Shown here: in pieces, positions 1 through 5,574 of the stretch
How positions within the stretch are numbered: position 1 is the stretch's first letter
Layout of the letters: each line of letters begins with the position of its first letter
Assembly (NCBI GenBank): GCA_019308525.1
Contig: JAFDIC010000236.1
Span: 1 to 6,475 of the forward strand
Source of the DNA: Deltaproteobacteria bacterium
GTDB lineage: Bacteria > Desulfobacterota > DSM-4660 > Desulfatiglandales > HGW-15
Direction of reading: 5' to 3'
DNA: 6,475 nt
The notes under the pieces: generated by a model
The model's input: the letters and a program-made list of their open reading frames with translations, nothing else
Told to the model about the DNA's origin: nothing
Database searches by the model: none
Translations under genes and position numbers: made by a program

Positions 1-130
1 CGTGATCCTGGAGGACATACCACAATTCTCCGCGGTAGTAGTGGCGGTGAATGTCCAGGTGCCTTCTCAACCGCGGTTTCAAGCCAGCAGCCCGGTACCA
101 TGACGGGCTGTATAGCGACGAGCTACCCAT
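1..130 (-). CDS. Partial M50-peptidase/HlyD-type membrane protein, N-terminus only
   Basis: Only the first 43 codons are inside the window; the gene runs off the left edge. The ATG at 130-128 is the earliest possible start, because an in-frame TGA lies two codons upstream. The ribosome binding site is weak (GAGAA directly before the ATG). The peptide contains SPSWYRAAGLKPRLRRHLDI, then HRHYYRGELWYVLQDH. From memory, this arrangement opens the large proteins that combine a PqqD-like N-terminal region, an M50 (site-2-protease-like) membrane domain and a HlyD-like C-terminus, and that commonly follow GAF-HlyD adaptors. The start lies 49 nt after the stop of the GAF-HlyD gene, as expected for an operon partner. 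The M50 and HlyD portions are not visible here, so the full architecture is inferred from the N-terminus and the context. Confidence 0.72.
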   Translation of the reverse strand, partial: MGSSSLYSPSWYRAAGLKPRLRRHLDIHRHYYRGELWYVLQDH

Positions 131-179
131 TTCTCAGCCAGGGCGGACAATCGTGTCTAAGATTCACAACACCGTCCTT

Positions 180-2126
180 TCATGGTCTCCAGCGCCACAA
201 CTGCAGTCGCAGCCAGTTGATTGCCTCATGTGTCCATACCCAAATCAGCCTGCGGCGATCGATCTTGATCTTGGCCACCCCCTCCATCCTGGGACGCAAC
301 CGACTGGAGGTGGTCTCCATTGAACCCTCTATTCGGAAGTAATTGCGGCCTTCCTTGGCAATGGACACGGGTGTGATCTTCTTGACCGTAAAAGCAAAAC
401 TCTTTCCAGGGATGGAATGGAGCAGCAACTCTCCCTCCTGGCCTACCACAACATCTCCTATGTCCCGCTCATCCACCTCTGAAATCACCCTGTATTGATC
501 GAGAGGGGCCAACTCAAACAGGACCTCTCCTCGCTCTACAGGGGCGCCCAGAGACTGGCTGAGATCACCACTCATGACCACCCCACTGAAGGGCGCCACC
601 ACTTTCGTCCGTTTCAACTGTTCGTCAAGGAGGTCTATCCGGGCCCTTGCCTGTTCTATCCTTGCCCGGATAATCTGGATCTGGGCCCTGTCGTGCTTTG
701 CCATCGCCTCGTTGTACTGCTTCAGGAGTTGATCCCTTTCGGTCGTCCACTTGATCCGTTCCAGCCTGAGGTCCCGGTCGTCCAGGGTGCAAAGCACCTG
801 CCCCACCCTCACCACATCACCTGGTCGCACATGGGCGTCTTTTATGTACCCGTCAAAGGGGGCGGCAACCACTCTTTGGACAAGTCCCTCTATGGAAGTG
901 GGAGCCGTGATCTTGTAATCCACATGATACAGGGAGAAAAAGGTTGCCAGGGCTACCATCATGATCAAGATCAGCTTGCGCACAAGGTAGCCCGGACCAA
1001 CAAGACGTTTTACTTGCGTGGCAGCAGAGTCCAGGGCCTTCCTGATGAGCCACCTCTCCTCCAATCGCTTTGTCACCAGTATGGGACTAACCAGGGCAGC
1101 AACAGTCTCGCAGGTCTCAACCGTCCCCTTGTCAAAGGGCTGGTCAAGGGACCTTTCCAGTGTCAGACCTCCCACGGTCCTGTTTCCGCTCACCAGTGGT
1201 ATGGTCATTATCGCGCCGGTGCCGTGGAGGCGGTGCAATTCTTCATGGGCGCGCGTTACCAGGGGTATGGCATCTTGGGGTTCCGGGTAGATAACAACGG
1301 CATTCTGATCCACCGCCTCGTCCATGGCCGCCCCTATTGCCTTCAAGAGGTTGGTCTGTTCATTGAGTGTTGCAATATGGGACACGGTTTCGACCCTCAC
1401 GTGTCCCCTTTTCAAAAATCCGAGGCTCACGCGGTCACACTCAAGGCTGGTTGCCAGCCTGGTTACAAAGTCCATGGCCGATTTGTGAAACTCTTCCTTC
1501 TCCACTGCCCCGGCCACAAGGTCCAGGACCCTCTGAAGCCTCTCATTGACCTCCTCTGATCTTGCGGCATCCGCTCTTCGGACCAATACCTCGAGCCAGG
1601 CCGCACCCCAATGGAGCTGCCTCATCAGGTTCTGAATTTCATGGGTCTCGTACGGTTCTATTTCCAGGACAACCACGCCGTGGATCTTACCTGAGACCTC
1701 TATGGGATAGGCAACATGGTAGAAATCATTTCCCCTGCCTTGAGGGCTTGCGCTGGAGTTGCCCTGCACGAGAAGGCCGCGGCGCTCCTTCAGTGCTCGT
1801 TCAGCAGCCCCTGTCAAATGATCCATACTCTTCTTCGCGTCCGGCCATACGGCTACGGGGCTGAAGGGCCCCGTATCCGGATTGCCCAAAAGGACCATGG
1901 CGCAACGCACGCCCCGGAGCATGCGACACTGAAGAGGAAGCCAGCTCTGGCAAAAGGCCCTTGGTGTCGATGCCTCGGCAAACCGGCGCCAGGGCTCCGT
2001 ATCGAACTCGGGCCTACTGCCCTTGTTGATCCGTGCTTCTCTATAGTAGTCATCCCTGCGACGGCCTGGCGGGTTTTGATCCATCTCTTTCTCAAACGCC
2101 TCTCTCTCGGCCTTGTGGGCTTTCAA
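180..2126 (-). CDS. GAF-domain HlyD-family efflux adaptor (membrane fusion protein)
   Basis: This 648-residue protein has an unusual order of parts. Residues 45-180 form a first GAF-like region (WRRFAEASTPRAFCQSWLPL, then a VLEIEPYE strand). Residues about 195-350 form a second GAF-like region (DRVSLGFLKRG, MTIPLVSGNRTVGGLTLE). A single hydrophobic segment lies at 383-400 (LILIMMVALATFFSLY). A HlyD adaptor follows: a lipoyl-like half-motif at 420-448 (APFDGYI, RPGDVVRVGQVL), a charged coiled coil at 452-506, the second half-motif APFSGVV at 511-517, and a beta-barrel to about 625. The C-terminus is Trp-rich. The likely topology is cytoplasmic GAF domains, one membrane pass and a periplasmic adaptor. 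Its role is inferred as envelope export, perhaps gated by a cytosolic ligand. The start is uncertain: the ORF opens at TTG 2126 with a poorly placed GGGAG; an in-frame ATG is at 2084. Family assignment is strong; the substrate is unknown. Confidence 0.9.
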   Translation of the reverse strand: MKAHKAEREAFEKEMDQNPPGRRRDDYYREARINKGSRPEFDTEPWRRFAEASTPRAFCQSWLPLQCRMLRGVRCAMVLLGNPDTGPFSPVAVWPDAKKSMDHLTGAAERALKERRGLLVQGNSSASPQGRGNDFYHVAYPIEVSGKIHGVVVLEIEPYETHEIQNLMRQLHWGAAWLEVLVRRADAARSEEVNERLQRVLDLVAGAVEKEEFHKSAMDFVTRLATSLECDRVSLGFLKRGHVRVETVSHIATLNEQTNLLKAIGAAMDEAVDQNAVVIYPEPQDAIPLVTRAHEELHRLHGTGAIMTIPLVSGNRTVGGLTLERSLDQPFDKGTVETCETVAALVSPILVTKRLEERWLIRKALDSAATQVKRLVGPGYLVRKLILIMMVALATFFSLYHVDYKITAPTSIEGLVQRVVAAPFDGYIKDAHVRPGDVVRVGQVLCTLDDRDLRLERIKWTTERDQLLKQYNEAMAKHDRAQIQIIRARIEQARARIDLLDEQLKRTKVVAPFSGVVMSGDLSQSLGAPVERGEVLFELAPLDQYRVISEVDERDIGDVVVGQEGELLLHSIPGKSFAFTVKKITPVSIAKEGRNYFRIEGSMETTSSRLRPRMEGVAKIKIDRRRLIWVWTHEAINWLRLQLWRWRP

Positions 2127-2200
2127 CTCCCATTCATCGGGTGTCGCTCACGGGCCCCGTCTCCCCGGGGTGCCCAGGTCCATATCTTGCGGCCTTTCTA

Positions 2201-2716
2201 TCAATGGGTCGTCTCTTTGGTCGTCTTTTTGGTAGATGCGGCAGGTGGCTCCACGCCTTCCAGGTCCTGTATGATTGACCAAATGACCGCAATGACCGCG
2301 TTTCTGACCGTCAAAAACCTCTGAATAAAAGAGTCCTTTGTCAGGGCATCCAGATAGATCCTCTGGGTCAAGACCACGGATTGCATGGGTTCCGTGACCC
2401 CTGCAAAATCCACGTTCATGAGCAGAAGTCTGAACCTGAGATTCCAAAGGATCTCTTTCCTCCGCTCTTCCGGAAGGCTCTCAAATTTCTTTCGGTGATC
2501 GTCTGCTATGTTCACCCTGGCTTCAAGGTGAACCATGTCGGGTCTGACCTTGCTCTGACCTACGAGAACCCGCCTTCCCGCTCCGTCCTCTGCCCGTATC
2601 AACCACGCCAGCTCTGGGTGGGGCTGCTCAGCGATCTGCCAGCCTTCGCTCATCAACCAGTTCTGCACCTTCTCCCGAATTGACTCCGTATTTACTTCCT
2701 TCTGAGATTCTGCCAT
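2201..2716 (-). CDS. DUF2299-like small soluble protein
   Basis: The gene encodes a 171-residue protein with no signal peptide or convincing membrane segment. It reads as an amphipathic helix (SIREKVQNWLMSEGWQIAE, about 12-30), beta strands at about 36-70, a highly charged helix (HRKKFESLPEERRKEILWNL, about 74-93), further strands to about 121, and a final helix (about 127-152). The tail after 155 is low in complexity and rich in Lys and Thr. This helix-strand-helix layout and the N-terminal signature resemble DUF2299, a family without known function whose fold resembles secretion chaperones; that assignment is from memory and is moderate. GGAGGG ends 4 nt before the ATG, which supports this start. 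The gene lies between DUF3467 and the GAF-HlyD adaptor on the same strand, suggesting a cytoplasmic accessory role for the export proteins. No catalytic motif is visible. Confidence 0.82.
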   Translation of the reverse strand: MAESQKEVNTESIREKVQNWLMSEGWQIAEQPHPELAWLIRAEDGAGRRVLVGQSKVRPDMVHLEARVNIADDHRKKFESLPEERRKEILWNLRFRLLLMNVDFAGVTEPMQSVVLTQRIYLDALTKDSFIQRFLTVRNAVIAVIWSIIQDLEGVEPPAASTKKTTKETTH

Positions 2717-2886
2717 GATTCCCTCCAGTAAATTGATTTGACGATAGCCTCGTCCACCTTCATGATAAAGAAATCCTATCTATCACCAAAGGCTGTCTTT
2801 CCTACAGTATCCGTGGGCGGTTTTGAGATCTCTCGAGGAAATCCTTTTCCCCTGATCTTGCCCCCCAAACCATATCGACAACCTGT
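2717..2886 (-). other. Intergenic gap between the DUF3467 and DUF2299-like genes
   Basis: This 170-nt gap contains the GGAGGG ribosome binding site of the downstream gene at 2721-2726 and an 8-bp palindrome, GAGATCTC, near 2824-2831. A weak promoter-like pair is also present (TTGGTG at 2784-2789, TATCAT at 2762-2767, 16-nt spacer), but it is too poor to call. No hairpin followed by a T-run is seen, so transcription may continue through from the DUF3467 gene. Confidence 0.4.
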
Positions 2887-3243
2887 TTATTGGACCCCTG
2901 ATGGAGGCGCCTGTGTCGTGGTGGTGCCTATGTTCAGCTTTCCGTAACGCCTTTCATAGTCCTGCAAAACGTTGTTCAACAGCAGGGAAAGCCTTTTTGC
3001 AGCGTAGGGGCTCAGGATAATCCTGTCTGAGAGCTGAATTTTGATCTCCTTTTGACCTGCATGCCATGCCTGGTTCATTCCAAAGAGGAGTATTATTTCC
3101 TCACGTCCGCCCGCCACATTTGTGGCATTGGCATAGACACTTCGCATGTTGGAGTCATCCCACACAACTCTCGGTTGAGTCTGAGCCTCCGGCTGGACTC
3201 GATCTTCCCTGCCTTTTCCCTGGTCTCTTTTCTCAGTTGCCAT
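2887..3243 (-). CDS. DUF3467 family protein
   Basis: This 118-residue protein has a charged, probably disordered N-terminus (1-25), then the DUF3467 core: VYANATNVAGGREEIILLFG at 36-55, and SDRIILSPYAAKRLSLLLNN at 72-91 followed by VLQDYERRYG. The pairing of a YAN...E..L.FG segment with R.ILSP..AKRL and a terminal YE...G is the hallmark of the family, and the length is typical. The biochemical function of the family is unknown. The ATG is supported by GGGAGG ending 4 nt upstream. It is the first gene after the 188-nt gap that carries a promoter candidate and an inverted repeat, so it probably heads the left-hand transcript containing the DUF2299-like and adaptor genes. The C-terminus is Thr/Pro-rich. 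Family call is strong; role is unknown. Confidence 0.9.
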   Translation of the reverse strand: MATEKRDQGKGREDRVQPEAQTQPRVVWDDSNMRSVYANATNVAGGREEIILLFGMNQAWHAGQKEIKIQLSDRIILSPYAAKRLSLLLNNVLQDYERRYGKLNIGTTTTQAPPSGVQ

Positions 3244-3247
3244 AGTT

Positions 3248-3253
3248 CCTCCC
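3248..3253 (-). promoter_or_regulatory. Ribosome binding site of the DUF3467 gene
   Basis: GGGAGG lies 4 nt before the ATG at 3243 and fixes that start. Confidence 0.7.
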
Positions 3254-3343
3254 TTTCTGCTATTATTGCTTCCTGAACATAGGAAAACAGATGGAAATAC
3301 ACTTGTGTTCCTGTTTGCCTCTACCTTCCTCTTTCTGCTCCGG

Positions 3344-3374
3344 ATCGAAAATCAATCTCTGCCAAATTTTCGAT
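3344..3374. repeat. Perfect 9-bp inverted repeat; operator or 5'-UTR hairpin candidate
   Basis: The arms ATCGAAAAT (3344-3352) and ATTTTCGAT (3366-3374) are exact reverse complements separated by 13 nt. On the minus strand the repeat begins at the end of the candidate -10 box and covers the expected transcription start. It could bind a dimeric repressor or fold as a leader hairpin. It is not followed by a T-run in the direction of the genes, so an intrinsic terminator is unlikely. The centre-to-centre distance of the arms is about two helical turns, which fits a dimeric DNA-binding protein. Confidence 0.6.
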
Positions 3375-3401
3375 ACTACCATGAATCGTACCATATATCA
3401 A
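3373..3401 (-). promoter_or_regulatory. Candidate sigma-70 promoter for the DUF3467 gene
   Basis: Reading the minus strand, TTGATA (3401-3396, five of six matches to TTGACA) and TAGTAT (3378-3373, four of six matches to TATAAT) are separated by exactly 17 nt. The predicted start of transcription is near 3366, leaving a leader of about 120 nt before the ATG at 3243. The surrounding stretch is clearly more A+T-rich than the genes. The call rests on sequence match and position only. Confidence 0.5.
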
Positions 3402-3431
3402 AATCTAAATCCCACCTTGTGCCCACAGGGA

Positions 3432-4514
3432 TCATTGTACCTTTGTTGCCGTTACCAGGTAAAAGGGCATTTCCAACTGGATCTTTTGAACTTCTATGTC
3501 CTGGTATCCAAGGTTTCGAAGCTCTTCTTCATACATGCCAGGCAACCTGAAAGAATGAAAGAACAGCAAAAAGGGCGTGAGCGAGAATGAAGGTCCTTTC
3601 TCCTTGAACTCAATGGGACCCCTTTCAAAAATGAGTAACGTGCCTCCCGGATTTAGGCATTCATTTGCTCTGGCGATCAATTCTCTTGCCTGCTTTTCCG
3701 GCCAGTCATGCAGCATAGACTTAAATGTCACAAGATCAAACCCCCTGGGTAATGGGTCGGCAAGGGCATTGCCTTTCGTAAAGCCTATCCTACCCGCCTC
3801 CGGCTCAGACCGGATGTGTTCCGCTCCCACATCGCACACCAGGGGCAGGTCGAATACAGTGGCCTGAAGATCAGGGTACTCCTTGCAGAGACGCAGGACA
3901 AATTCGCCGCTGTTTCCCCCTATGTCCAAAACACGTCGGTACCTGCTGAAATCATGGTGATCCATGCAGGCCTGTGCCTCGTATTTCGTGAGCACCGTTG
4001 CAATTCCGACCCACCTCTTCGTGAATTCGTAGTTCTCACGGCTTGGACTGAAGCACCTGTCATAAGCAAACAGCCTGCAAAACCGGCTCCTCTCCATGAA
4101 CTCCCCCGGCCGACATATCAAATAGCTGAAGTAATCCAGCACGTCATGGGCAGCATAGTTGGCTATTTCAATCTTCAACTCCAAGAGATCTCGAAATTTC
4201 AATGCAGCAGCAAATCTGCCTGTCAGTTTCAATAGCCCGTCCCGTTCCTCTACCACGTGATTCGCCTTGAGAAGGCCGACCAACATGTCAACAGCAAGGG
4301 CTCCCATTTGAAGTTTCCTTCCGATGTCATCTCTGCTCAAATGCCCCCCTTGTGCCACAATATCAATAAGGCCAATTTCCAGGGCGGTCCCCAGGGCACG
4401 AGCGTGCAAAAGATCCCCCAGAAACTCTTCCACGCAAAGGTATTTGAGACTTTCGGATTGCTTTTTTTCTTTTGTGCCCACGAAAGAACCAAACCCTCCT
4501 TTTCTTCCGTGCAC
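3432..4514 (-). CDS. SAM-dependent O-methyltransferase (acetylserotonin/hydroxyneurosporene type)
   Basis: This 360-residue protein has the two-domain layout of the Methyltransf_2 family. An N-terminal winged-helix dimerisation domain spans about 25-105 (LHARALGTALEIGLIDIVAQ). A Rossmann SAM-binding domain follows, with motif I VLDIGGNSGEF at 195-205, an acidic residue after strand 2 (VFDLPLV, D222), a GNALADPLP loop at 248-256, and strand 4 with FDLVTFKSMLHDWPE at 259-273. His269 in the LHDW motif sits where this family keeps its catalytic general base, and NPGGTLLIFE (288-297) is also typical. It is expected to methylate a hydroxyl of a small molecule in the cytoplasm; the substrate cannot be read from sequence. 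The GTG start at 4514 lies 6 nt after the stop of the preceding gene, implying co-translation. A later GTG near 4481 with GGAGG about 13 nt upstream is possible. Residues 1-20 are basic and not conserved. Confidence 0.92.
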   Translation of the reverse strand: MHGRKGGFGSFVGTKEKKQSESLKYLCVEEFLGDLLHARALGTALEIGLIDIVAQGGHLSRDDIGRKLQMGALAVDMLVGLLKANHVVEERDGLLKLTGRFAAALKFRDLLELKIEIANYAAHDVLDYFSYLICRPGEFMERSRFCRLFAYDRCFSPSRENYEFTKRWVGIATVLTKYEAQACMDHHDFSRYRRVLDIGGNSGEFVLRLCKEYPDLQATVFDLPLVCDVGAEHIRSEPEAGRIGFTKGNALADPLPRGFDLVTFKSMLHDWPEKQARELIARANECLNPGGTLLIFERGPIEFKEKGPSFSLTPFLLFFHSFRLPGMYEEELRNLGYQDIEVQKIQLEMPFYLVTATKVQ

Positions 4515-4520
4515 TCCCGG

Positions 4521-5393
4521 CTAGAAAATACCGTAGTAACCGCTTTTCAGAATCCTCAAGTCATCGTCTTCCATCCTGTAATCAAAACCCACATCATACA
4601 GGAGGTGGTCAAGCCGGAAGCGGTTTTCCTCGATAAAGCTAACTATTTTAGGTGGATAGGCCATCTTCTTCAAGAAGCACATCAACTGGTTGATGTTTAT
4701 CCTCGAGAAATAGACCGCATCGTTTTCTTGCTTGTTGGCAATAACAATGACCTCGCACCCCCTCATTTCCGGCCACAGAATCTGGGGGATATTGATTCTT
4801 GTTGTATCGATGTGGGCAGAACAGGCTGCCTTTGCCAGGATCTCCTCCATCTGCCTCTTCGCATCAAAGAAAAAGTAAAAGTTCTCAAGCCTGGTTCCAT
4901 GCTCTGTCAAGGAGTAGCATATCCCGGAAGAAACAGTGCTTCCCGGATTACCTATGTACATGTGAATTTCTTCGAGCGCTCTATTTCCCGACACAAGTTC
5001 ATCGGAAACATCAATGGAGAACATGAAATAGTGAATGTTTTCATCAGGCCTTATCCTGCAATTCACCAAAGGCCCTACCGCATCAAGGAGCCTCGTTATT
5101 GATCGCTCTCTTTCCCTTCTCCTGTAATCATAGAAGTAGAACTCCCATGAAATCTCATCGCCCATCTTTTTGAGTCCCCAAACCGTGCGCAGGGGGCCAA
5201 ACCTTTCTCTTATGGCCTGGACGAGCGCGAACATGTTCTCGGACACATTCATCATTTCAAAAGAGTGAAACAACAGGTTGGCCGACCTGAACTTGTTTTC
5301 CCAGGAACATACCGGCGTGTATTCCCACAGGCAAAAATCATAGAATGGGTCATCTGATGCGGTGTACTCAAGCCGTTCTGTGATATCAGTCAT
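4521..5393 (-). CDS. Putative ten-stranded PT-barrel protein (ABBA prenyltransferase-like), hypothetical
   Basis: I do not recognise a named family with certainty. The 290 residues show no signal peptide or membrane helix. Predicted strands come in five pairs with helices between: 69-73/82-89 (RTVWG, SWEFYFYD), 120-127/140-147 (HYFMFSID, EEIHMYIG), 156-162/169-176 (GICYSLT, ENFYFFFD), 213-219/225-231 (EVIVIAN, AVYFSRI) and 263-272/278-289 (HLLYDVGFDY, LRILKSGYYG). Five beta-hairpins with intervening helices, about 290 residues and many inward-facing aromatics match the ABBA fold of CloQ/NphB and cyanobactin LynF/PagF-type prenyltransferases; the last two pairs resemble the C-terminal half of PagF-like enzymes as I recall them. 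Function is inference. The ATG is preceded by GGGGGGAAGG with 7-nt spacing. The start overlaps the stop of a 39-codon frame, and a methyltransferase follows after 6 nt. Confidence 0.78.
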   Translation of the reverse strand: MTDITERLEYTASDDPFYDFCLWEYTPVCSWENKFRSANLLFHSFEMMNVSENMFALVQAIRERFGPLRTVWGLKKMGDEISWEFYFYDYRRRERERSITRLLDAVGPLVNCRIRPDENIHYFMFSIDVSDELVSGNRALEEIHMYIGNPGSTVSSGICYSLTEHGTRLENFYFFFDAKRQMEEILAKAACSAHIDTTRINIPQILWPEMRGCEVIVIANKQENDAVYFSRININQLMCFLKKMAYPPKIVSFIEENRFRLDHLLYDVGFDYRMEDDDLRILKSGYYGIF

Positions 5394-5505
5394 CCCATGA
5401 CCTTCCCCCCTGGCATCTCGTGGGTCCGACAGGGCAAATGCAAGAATCCTTAGTCATCCCCTGAATCAAGCTGCCAAACAATGGGGCAAAGGATATTCCC
5501 TTCAT
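5386..5505 (-). CDS. Small ORF, 39 aa; possible precursor peptide or leader
   Basis: ATG at 5505 opens 39 codons ending in TGA at 5388-5386, overlapping the first 8 nt of the next gene, as in translationally coupled pairs. GGGAAAGG (5520-5513) stands 7 nt upstream, a good ribosome binding site. The first half is hydrophobic/amphipathic (KGISFAPLFGSLIQGM). The second half is hydrophilic, with three cysteines at 22, 24 and 31 in CICPVGPTRCQ, then Gly-Gly and an acidic end. This leader-plus-Cys/Pro/Gly layout and the position between two prenyltransferase-like genes would suit a ribosomally made, modified peptide (RiPP). There is no recognised leader family or homologue, so it may instead be a coupling leader or a chance frame. 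Its length makes chance a real possibility. Confidence 0.42.
   Translation of the reverse strand: MKGISFAPLFGSLIQGMTKDSCICPVGPTRCQGGRSWDD
5401..5410 (-). promoter_or_regulatory. Ribosome binding site of the 290-aa barrel-like gene
   Basis: GGGGGGAAGG on the minus strand, 7 nt before the ATG at 5393. It lies inside the 39-codon frame, so the downstream gene can be initiated independently or after coupling. It favours 5393 over the out-of-frame ATG at 5398. Confidence 0.65.
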
Positions 5506-5512
5506 CCCCGTA

Positions 5513-5520
5513 CCTTTCCC
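5513..5520 (-). promoter_or_regulatory. Ribosome binding site of the 39-codon ORF
   Basis: GGGAAAGG on the minus strand, 7 nt before the ATG at 5505. Its presence is the main argument that the short frame is translated. Confidence 0.5.
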
Positions 5521-5574
5521 TATGAGTGCCTGAGAAGCCTCCAGCACTCTTTCAAAACCGCGCTGCCAACTGCT

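Noticed and set aside
157..183. ATGA overlap (ATG at 183-181) at the stop of the GAF-HlyD gene
   Set aside because: The frame stops after eight codons; the downstream gene starts at 130 instead.
495..1559. 354-codon plus-strand ORF
   Set aside because: It lies wholly antisense to the GAF-HlyD gene. Its translation is rich in His, Gln, Pro and Cys with no domain-like pattern, as expected from the reverse of a gene with biased third positions.
1716..2324. 202-codon plus-strand ORF
   Set aside because: It is a shadow of the 5' end of the GAF-HlyD gene and the 3' end of the DUF2299-like gene, with low-quality composition.
2692..2763. 23-codon minus-strand ORF overlapping the DUF2299-like start
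   Set aside because: It has no ribosome binding site, no notable composition, and overlaps a gene with a strong site of its own; most likely chance.
2762..2789. Promoter-like pair TTGGTG / TATCAT before the DUF2299-like gene
   Set aside because: The -35 match is poor and the spacing is 16 nt; not strong enough to list as a promoter.
3400..3434. Possible terminator after the methyltransferase (ATCCC ... GGGAT then a T-rich stretch)
   Set aside because: The main stem is only 5 bp with a large, partly structured loop and the T-run is interrupted (TTAGATTTT), so an intrinsic terminator is not convincing.
4257..5102. 281-codon plus-strand ORF
   Set aside because: It is antisense to the methyltransferase and the second barrel-like gene, both of which show clear coding features; no family motif is visible in it.
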